Of a stretch of 64,000 bases of DNA, positions 12,339-23,766 are shown piece after piece. The stretch is from Paraspadella gotoi (Eukaryota; Chaetognatha). The DNA lies in the NCBI GenBank assembly GCA_051294375.1, contig CM119271.1, positions 5,879,991 through 5,943,990 of the forward strand, in the 5' to 3' direction. Numbering within the stretch: the first letter of the stretch is position 1; every line of letters begins with the position of its first letter. The notes below the pieces were generated by a model. The model saw only the letters and a list, made by a program, of their open reading frames with translations, made no database searches and was not told the DNA's origin. Both the position numbers and the translations under genes were made by a program.

Positions 12339-13427
12339 ATGTCAGTCGCCCGATCCGACGTCACGGAGGCCGTGGAAAGTCAAACTTTCGAAATTCTCAT
12401 GGAGTCTGTGTTAAAGATGTCGAAACTTATGAATGTCTCCGTCTTCCTCCTAGTGGAAAACCGTTTGCGGCAGCGATGTTACGGTGGCAGCGACGCTTTC
12501 TGCCTCGCCTACTCAAAAGGCCGCATGAGGGCTCGGGCCGGCGACCTTCGTCTCGGCGTTGAGGATCTCGACGCTGAAGTGGAGGAGGAAGATTGGTTGG
12601 CGAGAGTTGAGGACGTCGACGAAGAGTCCGTCAAGTCACGACGGAGCGACGTTGACTACGTTCCCGATGAGTACGACGATGTCGCTTCGAACGAAAATGA
12701 TGACGTCTCGGAGTTTTCCCTGTCGACGCACGACGGAAGAACGCGACGGCACCGACCGAAAAAGAAATCCAATCGACGGAATTTTTCTTCGTCGCCCGAG
12801 GAGAGAGGCGCTGACGATTACGACGACGGCGTGGTTGTCGGGGACGAGGGCGGATGTGGCGCCAATGACGCCGACTTCGCGCGGCAGATCCGCGATTACG
12901 CTGAGGGTCGCGGCGGTTACGAAGATTCGTGGGACGCCGACGTCGTGGAATTCCTGAGATTTCAAGATGATGATGATGATGATGACGATTATCGTCGCGA
13001 TGTGAACCGTGTTGACGACGTTGTCGACCACGACGACACCTCTGCCACTGACGATGAATGGAAACCGGTAAATTATGGCAAGGGAAAAATATATCAGCGA
13101 GAAAGACGAAAATACATTTCGAAGGAGAAAAAAAGAAAAGCCCGGATGAGCGAGGAGGCTGCGGCGGCGGCGACGTCGGCAAACTCTGATAAAAAACCTT
13201 TCAAAGTCGAAAAGTCCGAATCGGCGGCGCCTGAAGCCGATAAGAAAAATTACACTTCCGGTAGTTGTCCTTACTGCGATCAACATTTTAACAAGTTAAA
13301 ACAGCATGTGCAGGACGTTCATGAATGCGAAAGAAAGTACTCTTGCGAGATTTGCGCCAAGAGATTTAAAAGAGACTCCCACTTGAGGCAGCACTTGAAA
13401 GGCGTTCACAAAATCTATTTAAATTGA
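12339..13427 (+). CDS. C2H2 zinc-finger protein B with shared N-terminal domain
   Basis: One uninterrupted 362-residue frame. Residues about 18-67 are the shared domain (TFEILMESVLKMSKLMNVSV, FLLVEN, RCYGGSDAFC). The middle is very acidic, with a run of Asp (encoded by GAT repeats near 12968-12990), then a basic Lys/Arg patch that could act as a nuclear localisation signal. The C-terminus has two C2H2 units homologous to those of gene A. The first is shortened: only nine residues lie between its second Cys and first His (CPYCDQHFNKLKQH) instead of twelve, so it may not fold as a normal finger. The second (CEICAKRFKRDSHLRQH) is intact. Gene A has an intron just after the N-terminal domain and gene C has several. 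B has none visible, so retroposition or intron loss is possible. Confidence 0.85.
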   Translation: MSVARSDVTEAVESQTFEILMESVLKMSKLMNVSVFLLVENRLRQRCYGGSDAFCLAYSKGRMRARAGDLRLGVEDLDAEVEEEDWLARVEDVDEESVKSRRSDVDYVPDEYDDVASNENDDVSEFSLSTHDGRTRRHRPKKKSNRRNFSSSPEERGADDYDDGVVVGDEGGCGANDADFARQIRDYAEGRGGYEDSWDADVVEFLRFQDDDDDDDDYRRDVNRVDDVVDHDDTSATDDEWKPVNYGKGKIYQRERRKYISKEKKRKARMSEEAAAAATSANSDKKPFKVEKSESAAPEADKKNYTSGSCPYCDQHFNKLKQHVQDVHECERKYSCEICAKRFKRDSHLRQHLKGVHKIYLN

Positions 13428-13916
13428 TCGAGAGCTCGTTTTTATTTTTCCGCTTTTCGTCTCGGAGTTTGACGCCGCAACGTAAACGTTTTTTTGTTCG
13501 CATATTGCCCGTTTTACTCTTTCATATTGCGTGTATACGATCTTTCTTTTACATACTACCATTTTTTATTTATTTCCGCTTTATTTTTGAACGACTTGGA
13601 TAAAGAAGAAATCTTCAATTTATTGATTTGTTTTTTTGTTTTTTTTGACGGATTTATTTGCCCAGTTCAGCTCGTTAACCAAATGGCCGTCTCGGCGCGG
13701 AAATGATCTCCCTCCAACAGGATTCCCGCAAGTTTCGTTACCGACACCAATTTTCCCCTCATCGCCGACTCTGATCTCCTTCTCTCCCGCCTGAGGAAAC
13801 CCGCGCGAGAAAAAAAAAATTCTGAGGGGGGAAAGCTTTATGGAGAGAGAACAACCAAAAAAAAAAAAAAAAACAACAACAAAAAAACTGAAATAAAAAG
13901 TAAAAATCCTCACCAA
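13428..13916. other. Intergenic, zinc-finger B to C
   Basis: Spacer with pyrimidine-rich stretches and an A-rich run (13857-13889) just before zinc-finger gene C. No gene is seen. Confidence 0.6.
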
Positions 13917-16900
13917 ATGATTTTGCCGACAATGGAAACTTCCGCCTTCGAGATTCTGATGGAATCGGTGCTCAAGATGTCGTCCCTGATGGACGTGAGC
14001 GTGTTCGTGCTGGTAGAGAACCGCAACAATCAGCGGCGCTTCGGAGGAAGCAACCACCTCTGCGACATGTACTCAGGCGGCCGTCTCGAGGGCGAGGCCG
14101 ACGACGTTCGGCTGAAAGTCGACGGGCCGGCGACTGACTTGAAGTCGGTCGAATCGGGGAAGAAAGCGGAGGGAGATAATACTGAGGTAGGACGTTAGGA
14201 AGCGTGACTTTCGGGTCTTTTGACTCAAAAGTGAAGTTAGTTAATATTTTCTCAGAACTGTGTGTATTGATCCGTGATGTTTCTAGAATTGGATGACGGA
14301 CGGTTCGGATCGGATCGTTTGCACGTCGGGAAAACGAAGGGCGGAGGTCAATTCGGCGTCGGCAAAAAAGCCACGCACCGTTTCTCAGTTCATGAACGAG
14401 AGATATCCATGTACGTTTTATTCCACGTTTCTCCTTTTATTTTTCTCGTTTCGTGCCCTTTTTTTCATAAATGTCATTTTTTCATCTTGGAGTCCTTCGT
14501 CTCAGCACACTGTTTTTGTTTCCGAGAGTACTTATTTACCGATTTGCTATATATTTTATTGTATATTTTTATTTTACTTCCGTTTTCTTTTTTTTCCTTC
14601 TCTAAATATTATTCAAGACATTGTTTTTCTTTTAGCGGCCGACGCGGAGAACACTGAACCTCCAGACGACAACGATCAAAATTTCCAAAATCAGGAAGTC
14701 TTTGCCGAAATCAGCGGATATTACGACGAGGAGCAGGAGGTCGGATTCGGTCGTCAAAACTACCAAGAGGTGAGAGAGAAAAAGAGATGAATCATGAAGA
14801 GAGGGTTGTTAAACCTGAAGCATTGTTCTCTCTCTTTCGTCAGTCCAACGAGGAAGAATGGAACGAAAACGTTGAAACGCCGAGTACAAGACGAACTTCC
14901 AGACGGACAAGAAAATTGCGATCTACCGACTTTTCCGACGACTATTTCCCAGCTCCCGTGAGTCAGAATTTTTGGCAGTCTAATCTTTGTTTTGGTTCTT
15001 TTTTTAGTTTTACGTTTTGAAACAATATTTTTTTTAGGTAACACCGAAACAAGGTAAACAGAAGTTCAAGAAGAAAAGTCTGGATCAGCCGCTAGAACAA
15101 TACGATTGCAACGAAACCATCACCGTTGAAATGAAAGACGTTCAACCTTGGGGTGAGCTTTTCATTTTTACCTAGTGTGTCGGATGAAATCAAGAGTTTG
15201 TATTTAAACTGTACTACTTCATCCCCAAGCTATAGAATCGAACGGTGCGGGCGTGTTGGTGCCGTCAACTGCAAAGCCTGCCCCCAACATGCCCTACATG
15301 TGTGCCAGCGAAGAGTGTGCCACTAAGGCGAACACGTACTACAAGAGTAAAGACCTCAAAGACCACATCGTAACCCATCATGGAAAAGACATGTTCTTTG
15401 ATTGCGATTCTTGTCATACGCAAAGTCTTAGATTTAAGGTATATATTATTTCATTCCTTCTTTCATTCTCTTATCTGCTTTTTCGCTCGTTTGCCTTTTT
15501 TTTTCTTCCTTCCTATTATTCCACCAATTTCTTATTCTTTTCTCTTCTATTCAGGACATGAAGAAACACTTAAAAGAGTCCCATGGCATCACTCAAACCT
15601 TTATCTGCTTCATTTGTTATCGCGGTTTCATCGCTGGCACCCTGTATCACAAACACTGGGATGAGTACCACGACCGTAGCTGTAGGTATTGCTACATAAC
15701 CCTGCCCACCCTCGACGAGCTGAAGGATCATCTTGTCATCGTTCATCAAAAGGTTTACGATCAGGTTAGACGTAGTATTCGCTGGTTTGAATTGTGGCTT
15801 AGCCTTAGTTACATATTTAAATTACGACCGAGTATTTTTACATTAAAATTCTTCATGAGATCGTCTGTAGCGCTCAATGTATAACTAAAGCTGTTGTTTA
15901 AACCTCTCTTTGCCATGAAAGCAGGGGAATCCCGAGATTAATCCCAGGATGCATGCACGTAACCCGAAATTACTGCTTCGTTTTATTCAATACAAGTACT
16001 TGGTACTTGGTGCAACTGTATTGTACAGAAAAAGCGTTATTTTTTCAGTAACGGGATACCCGGAAAATGCAATCAGATGATCAAAAATTTAATTCGACGT
16101 AATTTTAAGCATTTTAGTACATTCTTGGAAGCGGGGCGAGGTATCATTAAAAGCTTTTTGTGTATATGATTCATACTTCTGTAGTCATTTGATCATTATT
16201 TATTACGTTGACGTACTAAACTTTAAATAAAAGTGGTGCAACAAATTGAAGTTTAATCTTAAAAAATAAAAAAATAATCTTATAGCAAAAATCGAAATCC
16301 GGCGGCGCCGGAAGTGCAAAGAACGCGCCATACCTGTGCAAATTGGAAGAGTGCGGCCTCACTTTCCACCAACAGCAGCAACTTTACGGCCATATTAGGA
16401 ACAACCACGGAAAGAACATCCGTTTCTACTGTAGCATCTGTCAAGAGGCGCAATTGGGACTGACTTTCACCGAGATCCGTTCTCACTTGATTGCCGATCA
16501 CGGTGCCAAGGTACGGTTCTAATAGAAAAGTGAACTGACTGCCTCTGAGTATCTCTACTATAATCCAAGTACTTTTTTGTTGTTTTTCCCCGTTGGTTTT
16601 GATTTTGATGATATTTTTATTTTGTTCAAAATCTGATTAACGACACTTCAACTCGTCTTCAGGTTAGTTTCTTATGCTATGTGGACGGATGCTTTCGCGC
16701 GTTCAAGGACAAAGAGCTTTACTTGGAGCATAAAAAGCTAGAACACGCTCATGAGTGCCGTTACTGCTTGTCCTGCTTTCCCTCCGACGATGATCTCCAA
16801 AATCACACCAAGGTTCGTTTCTCGATCTTTTGTCGTTTTCAAATTTGAAAGAACCCCCGACACGACTGGGGGGGGGGAGAGAATCCTGAAGTTTCTTTAT

Positions 16901-17294
16901 CCACTTTTCGTCTTGATATTAATTAACCTCAATAAAATAAAGCATATGGATATTCAAACAGTCAATAATTGCTATCTAATCATCAAATATTAATCAAATA
17001 GCAATAATTAATCGAATAAGCAAATCCACAAATATTCCTCGAAGTATCCACGTTGAAAACGTTTATTTCACATTGATGAGAGACAAATGATGAGACGGAA
17101 GTCGATTTCTCTCTTTACCGATGTAAAAGAGCATCTGCCTTACACATAGTCGTCTGGACTTACAAATTTAATATCTTCCACAGCATATCCATTCCATCCT
17201 CGACGAGGGTGGACTGACTTGTCGAAAATGCGGGATGCTCTGCGTAGACAACTATAAACTGAAGGTTCATCAACAGAGATGTTGGCATCGTTAA
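13917..17294 (+). CDS. Multi-finger C2H2-like protein C with shared N-terminal domain
   Basis: Ten exons with frame kept across every junction: 13917-14186, 14287-14410, 14636-14769, 14844-14957, 15038-15152, 15230-15438, 15555-15752, 16286-16510, 16663-16812, 17184-17294. The product is about 549 residues. Residues 6-58 are the clearest copy of the shared domain (AFEILMESVLKMSSLMDVSV, FVLVEN, RRFGGSNHLCDMY). The C-terminal half is a string of Cys/His units, several with long or irregular spacing (for example C-x4-C-x12-H-x4-H type, CFICYRGF, CRYCYITL, CRYCLSCF, CRKCGMLC). It differs from A and B, whose fingers are only two and canonical. The middle is acidic, with a basic RRTSRRTRK patch. 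DNA or RNA binding is likely but inferred. Confidence 0.82.
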
Positions 17295-18168
17295 AACGCG
17301 GCTTCGGCGATGACGACTACGGGAATGATAAACTAGGAATCTCTTCCTGTTCCTTGGAACAGGCGATGTGAAAAAAAAAATTAGTTTCTCTTTAGTTTAT
17401 TGTTAAGAATTTAAAAAATCAACAAGAAACTTTTCTCATCAACATTTTTTAACTGTCTATACAGCTACTATTTAATTATTTTTATAAAAGAATCTGAATC
17501 GTCCTTTTTTTTTTTATCGTCGCAATCGCTAAGCGTTTGCGACGATATTGTAACGCTTTTGCGCATAAGTGGCGTCGGCGTCGTCGTTGTTGCAAAATGT
17601 AATTTTTCTTTCTGTTTATAATCTAATTTTCTTTTCTCAAATTTTCTTTTTTTTAGTATCAAAATTTGTCATCAATCAAGATATTTCTTATGCGATTGCG
17701 ACGATCCTTATGCTTTTAAGATTTTTTTTTTTGGCGTACGTAAAACACCCGAAAACTTGTAACTACTGGCCAGAGGGTTTTTTACCTACGTTTATGGAAA
17801 AGTTCACTTTTCTCGCCCTATGATTACAATGTTCTATATTATTCCCTTCATTTGACTTAATGTTGTATAAATTCTCTAGGCCTAATAAAATTTTATTATC
17901 AGGAAATTTATATTTATCTTTATTTTAATTTGGCGTATGAATTACTTTGAATTAAAATGGTTCCTAGACTTTGAAAAAATACATATAACATTTACAAATG
18001 ATGTTGCCATTCATTCTTTAGGTTTTAGACGTGTTAGATATGTAGACTATTTTGGACGCCCTTGTATATTAGTTTATTACTTTATTTGAATTTTATAGCG
18101 ATGTGCTCAAGGTTAAAAGCTTCGTTGAACTGACAGCTTGTTTCTGCCCATCCTGAATTCAAAACGTT
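17295..18168. other. Intergenic, zinc-finger C to NRDE2
   Basis: AT-rich spacer. It contains a 10-bp perfect hairpin (ATCGTCGCAA at 17516-17525 against TTGCGACGAT at 17537-17546) directly after a T-tract. No gene is supported. Confidence 0.6.
17516..17546. repeat. Perfect 10-bp inverted repeat
   Basis: ATCGTCGCAA and TTGCGACGAT are exact reverse complements around an 11-base loop that itself holds CGC/GCG. The core TTGCGACGAT recurs alone at about 17695-17704. It lies in the 3' flank of zinc-finger gene C. Function unknown. Confidence 0.6.
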
Positions 18169-21100
18169 ATGTTTCCCGCTTACGCCAATGCAGCAACCTC
18201 TTCCCCTAATGCCGCAAACTCTTCCCCTAATGCCGCAACCTCTTCCCCTAATGCAGCAACCTCTTCCCCTAATGCCGCAAATTTTCCTCCCAATGGCACC
18301 CCTGACTCTCCTTCAAAGACTCTGTCGACCGACGATGCTTCAGATTGGTTGAGAAACTCTAGCTTCGTTCCGCAATTGGGAAAAGTGATTTTCGATGCCA
18401 ATAGTGACGAATCAAGGACCGAAACCGATTCGAGCGACGGTCGGGCGAAGGCAAAGAAGAAGAAAAAGAAAAAGGAGAAAAAGAAAGAGAAACGACGCGC
18501 GCATCGAGAGTACAAGGAATATCAAGCTCGTCACCGTTGCGACCGGGGACACGGCCAAGATGAGAAGCAGTCAGAACCAAAATTAAATTTACCAAAAGGT
18601 TAATACAGTTGACCGTAAACGTCATCGTTGTTGTCGGCGTTCAAAATTATAGATCGCCTTATCATAAAAGTGTGCAATTGTATGAAACTAAATATTTTAT
18701 TTTAATATAGCTTTTTATCATCAAGGTCCTTTAAAATTGATAAGGTTATATTTCAAATGTTTGATCTAATTTTAATTTCCATCACATTATGATTAACTTA
18801 AATATATTTCTTTTCGTTTCGTTGCGTTTTGAAATTTGTTTGCAAAGTAAAGAGATTTTATTGAGATACAATAAATAATAATCCTTGTTATAACTCAATA
18901 AAATGTCTTGATTTTGCAATGAAAAACAATTTTATTTTATTTTTTCAGTCGTTGCCTCTTCTGATTCGTACAAAAACGAGTGAAGCTCTGCTCTGTTACG
19001 TCTCTTTCTCTTTTTTAATTTGTTATCATTTTACCATCTTTTACCTCTTTTTTTCTATCTCTTTATCTCTCACACATTTATGAATTCAATTTTTTTAAAA
19101 TTAAATTAAGTAAATTCGTTCAATTTAATTAATTCAGTTCATACTTTTAAATGTATTCATCTCAATTTAAACTTCCCCCGATATCCCACCTCCTCAGTTT
19201 CCGTCGGTTCCGTCTTCATCGAGGACGTGTTTGGTCTGTCTTCCGACGACGCGTTCCGCATTGATCGCCGCGGGGACGTTTATAACGTTGCCTATCAGTC
19301 CCTCTATGCGGGTCACGTGGCCGCCTTCAAGCGCCTCGTCGCTTTCGCCCTCGGCCCCGGCGCTATGGCAGTTGGCAAAAAGGCTCTGCGCGCTAAACGT
19401 CCCCAGGACAGATACTTTAATAAGGGGAACCGAGAGATGCTTGCCCGCCCTGCGGAGAAAATATTGGAGCTGTCTGCGGCTAACAATGACTTGGCGTTGG
19501 ACGTATCTGCTGTCCCCCTTCCGCCGGACAAGGAGACGACGCCCGGGCCCCCAGTGACATCCGCGGTGGGTGAGCTCGAGACTCTGGGCGTTCACGACGA
19601 GATGACCTTGAATTACGTCTGCGCCAGATCCCCCGTTGTCGTCAAGGAGGAGAAGAAATCCGAAATGACGCCTCAGGATTTAGTGCGGCTCAACATACGC
19701 CGATTTAACGAAGATCTGCTTGCTACTCCCCAAAACGAGGAGCTGTGGAAACGTTTCGTCAGCTATCAGGACGAGGCCGTGCCCCTTCTGGTTTCGGGCA
19801 TGACGGGCAAGTCCAAATCTGTCTCAAAAGAAATCGTCGAGAAGAAGCAAGCCATTCTGGAGAAGGCCCTTCTCAAGAATCCCGGCAGCTTGCAACTCCA
19901 TCTGCTTCAGTTCGACCTTCAGCGCGGGCTTTGGGACGAGCAGCGATGGCGTCACGGTTGGAAGCGTGTGCTTTTTAACCACCCTAACGACGTGGACCTC
20001 CACCTAAAGTACTTGACGAACTTTAAGTCGACGGTGGGCACATTCGATTTTCACGAACTGCTGAAAGAATTCGTCTCGTCACTAGCGTCTTTACGGGCCG
20101 CTAGGGACGGACGGAATGTCACCAAATCGACAAGTCTCTTTTTATTGCGTTTGGAAGATGGGATGCTGCTCTTCGTGCTTCATTTCGTCCACGTTATAGA
20201 ACAGGCTGGTTACCACGAGCGTGCCTTGGCCTGTTTTCAGGCGCTCATTGAGTTTAACCTGTTCCGCCCGGACCGTTACAAGTCGACTTCGTCCCGTTTG
20301 GAGCACGAGGATTTTGTGGCGGTCATGGAGGGATTTTGGGACAGCGGGGTCCCGAGATTCGGGGAGACGAACGCCGTAGGGTGGAATACGTTCGTAGACG
20401 CCTCGGATTCGGACGAGATTCCTCGCTGGACGGATGAAATGGGTAATACAATTATTGTAATTAATACAATTAAAATAGTAGTGAAAAGTGTCATCAAAAT
20501 TTGTGAAAGATTACGTATAAAATTGTTTTATTTCTTAATCTCAGCTTAGACTTAGAGGAAGACAAATCCGAATAAAAAAAAAACAGTGGCTGCGTAAATG
20601 CATGAGTATCACTTGCAAGGATTTTAAATAAATTATAATAAAAAAATTTTTTATACAAAAATTATATAATATTCCCGGATTTAATATTAAAAAGAATATT
20701 TTTTAAAATAATTAAAACATTCTTTAAAATATTATATGACTTTATTGATAAGGAAGCCACATAATTTGGGAGTTAATGCGATTATGAAAGTTTTGATTAA
20801 AAGTTTATTAGGATTAGTTATGTTATTATTTTGTAAGAGTGATAAAAGCTTTAATCTACTAAAGCTTATTCAAATTCAGGGTAAATGAATATATAATTTT
20901 TATATTAATTATATAAATTATATATATAATTAAAAACTAATAGATTTATAATATAAAGTTAAATAAAAAAGTTAAAGAGGATTAAAACTTAAAAAAAAAT
21001 ATAGTAAAAAAAAGATTTTTACAAAAAACCTAACCCAAGATAAGGTGGTCGAATTATAAACAGTGTCAGTATTATCAATTTTGTTAAAGCTCTTATAAAA

Positions 21101-23640
21101 AATTATAAAAAAAGTTAATAAAAAAAATATAAAAAATGACCGGCTATATACTAATATTTCATCGCTTACGCGATTACAATGATTATTGTTTAAATTATAT
21201 TTTTTTATTAGCGACTAGTGAGCAAGACATGTTCTTCTTTGTTTTACTCATATATTAAATTACCTAACTCAGATTTTTTTGTGAATAATAATTTACGTAT
21301 TTAAAATATAGGTTTAGCTGAGCAAGAGCTGAGCGACAATGAGGTTGAAATCGTTAATCAATATGGTGATGTTCCGATGTCTAAACGATGGTGGAGGATG
21401 GAAGACTTCCGCTCACAGAATCACGTCGTTCCTTATCGCCCTAACGCCGGTGAGTCGCAACCTCGACACTCAAAATGGCGATTCGTATCATTTAGTTCCA
21501 AAATACTTTCTTCTTTTCAGCCAAGGGAGAAACTGAAGACGACGTCGAGGACCCGGATCGGCTCGTTCTTTTCGACGACGTCAAGGGCGCTCTTTTTTCC
21601 GTTCACGACGACGATTCCCGTCTGCATCTCATAGTCCACCAAGTCACGATGTTAGGGTTACCCGCGGCCCGTCACCTCCTTCGCCTCTCCTCGGCCTCCC
21701 ACCATCACCGACACTACCTTTCCTACCTCGTCTCTTCTTTTGACCAGATTGACTTGGGCGGATTCGTCGAGCCCGCCGCCGCCCGAGGTAAATGGCGACG
21801 CCCGTCTCCTTCGCCCGACACGATGAAACCATCCGGCGAAATTCGCCGAAAGTTGATCCGCGATGCGTTGGAGTCGGGTATGGCCGTCACCGAAGGAGAG
21901 GATAGGGCGCGGTTGGCGGCGTTGCTTATTCGAACGTTCGTGTCCGAATTCGAACGGTCGAGGGAAGGGTGCAACGTCAAGGAACTGAAGGTCCGTTTGT
22001 TTCGATTGTTTGTTGATTCTATATACAAAATATTGGGAAATACATATAGTACAATTGTTAAACAATATTCTCAAAAATATCGTAGCGAAAAATGAATATT
22101 CATCTCATACAGGCTTTGAAGAAGGCTGTGAAAAGTAGCTCTCAATCGGTGCTTACGGATTCTGACTTTCGCTCTTCACCGACTGGTCTCTTGGTCTGGA
22201 TTCAGTACGCGGTCGTTGAGTGGGAGCTCGGAAATCTGGACGACAGCAGGAAAGGTTTGAACGAGTTCAGTAGATATGTCATATTAGGTTTTCCAGGAGG
22301 TGAAATTTTTGTGTTCAACAAGTGCAATTGGTTCAAGGCCTTAAAACTACCTTAGAGAGCATTTGCAGTATTATTAAATTAAATGTTCGATTATCAAACC
22401 ATTCTTAGTTTTCGACGCGGCAATTGATATGTTCGCCGTCTCTCCTCTCAAGAATTCGTCCGACCACGACCTGACCCTCCCCCAGGCTGCGGCTCGCCTC
22501 GCCCTCTTCCGTGTCCGCGCTGAACTAGAGGCAGGACTTTATTTCGTCGACGACCAAGTCGTTGACTTCAAGCGAACCGACGCCGTTACTGATCTAACCC
22601 CCGCAATGACCGTCATCCTGCGCGCTTGTGGCTTGAAGAGCGGCAACCCGGCAGACATTCTAATCGCCAAGAAGACCGTGTCCGATTGTCTCCAGAGAGT
22701 TTTGACTCGCTCAGAAGAGAGGATCACGAAGAAAACTTGTTCCTGCATGTTCCGTTGCAACTGCCGCCTTTCCGGCGACACCGTGTCGTTGCTTCGCGCT
22801 GATACAGATCTCCTTTACGAACTCGTTGTTATTTCTGCTCTACTCGAAGCCGCCTCTTCCAACAACAACGTGGCCACAGAATCTATAGACAAGACATCCA
22901 TCGAGTTACGTCGTTTCTTTACTTTACCGCTGGGACGGGAGGAAGGGCTGGATCCCCTTCAGACGGAACCCCTGCTGCTTTACGAGAAGATTGTTTGTTT
23001 CTCATTAAAATTATCGGCCTGGCATCAAAGACGCACGCCGAATCACAGCTTAAAAGCCTTTGGTGATCGACTGTGGAATTCTGTCAGCCAATTTCCCGAC
23101 AACGCTTTTCTCTGTCGGCTCTTTGTCGCCTTTGCCACGGTCGACGGGTTTCGGCTTCACCGTCGCCTCGACTCCCTCGTCAAGTGGGCCTCGTCGCCGA
23201 TGCTTCTCTTCGCCGCATTCGACCGATTCCACGAGCGATTTCGAGAACAACGAACTGGCACATGGCTGCTCAACCTGACAAATAAGGGCGTCGAAAAATG
23301 GCCGCACAGTGTTCTTTTGCGACGGCAGTTGTTCGCCCTGCATCTTGCGGTGGGAGAAGGGCGCGGGCAAGGCAGCGGCGAAGAATTAGACGAAAGAGAT
23401 CCCGTCGTTTATCTGCAACACGAGATTCCTCCAGGAGCGGCTCGGGCCTTTTATGAAAGCCTAAGGTTCTGTCCTTGGGCTAAACATCTATACTTGGACA
23501 AATTGTGCCACGACCCCAAGCAGTGGAAGCAAGTGTTGAACATGTTGACGGTGAAAAATCTACGAGTTAGATTACCGATTGAAGAGTTTCGGATGTTGTT
23601 GAATGTCAACCACGGATTGGATTCCCCTAGTTCGGAATGA
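18169..23640 (+). CDS. NRDE2: NRDE2-like nuclear RNA surveillance/RNAi factor
   Basis: Predicted about 1,224 residues. Exons: 18169-18598, a proposed 19-nt microexon 18949-18967, 19199-20442, 21312-21449, 21521-21990, 22113-22254, 22409-23640. Without the microexon exons 1 and 2 are out of frame. With it the total is a multiple of three. The signature FRIDRRGDVYNVAYQSLYAG (early), RLNIRRFNEDLLATPQNEEL, the CPWAKHLYLDKL segment and the extreme C-terminal LTVKNLRVRLPIEEF all match NRDE2, a HAT-repeat-like protein that binds the MTR4 helicase of the nuclear exosome pathway and acts in nuclear RNAi in nematodes (family knowledge). The N-terminus has five imperfect AATSSPN heptads and a Lys-rich tract. 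Confidence 0.9.
18186..18290 (+). repeat. 21-bp tandem repeat inside NRDE2 exon 1
   Basis: About five units of a 21-base repeat (GCAACCTCTTCCCCTAATGC type) encode AATSSPN-like heptads. The units are nearly identical, so the array is young or homogenising. The last unit has drifted. Confidence 0.8.
20443..21311 (+). other. Large AT-rich intron of NRDE2
   Basis: An 869-base intron, much more AT-rich than the flanking exons. It contains no open frame with recognisable content and no clear repeat end. Confidence 0.55.
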
Positions 23641-23766
23641 CTCTTCAGAATTTTTTACTTGTCTTTTCTTGTTATTTACATTTAATATAGTTTTATTTTT
23701 AGCTTTAGAAAAATAACCGAATACGACATTACTCGTGTGTTTTTGAAAGATCATGATATCTGAGTG

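Noticed and set aside
12631-13286. Long minus-strand frames opposite zinc-finger gene B.
   Set aside because: Low-complexity His/Arg and Ile/Val runs that mirror the acidic and GAT-repeat coding sequence on the plus strand.
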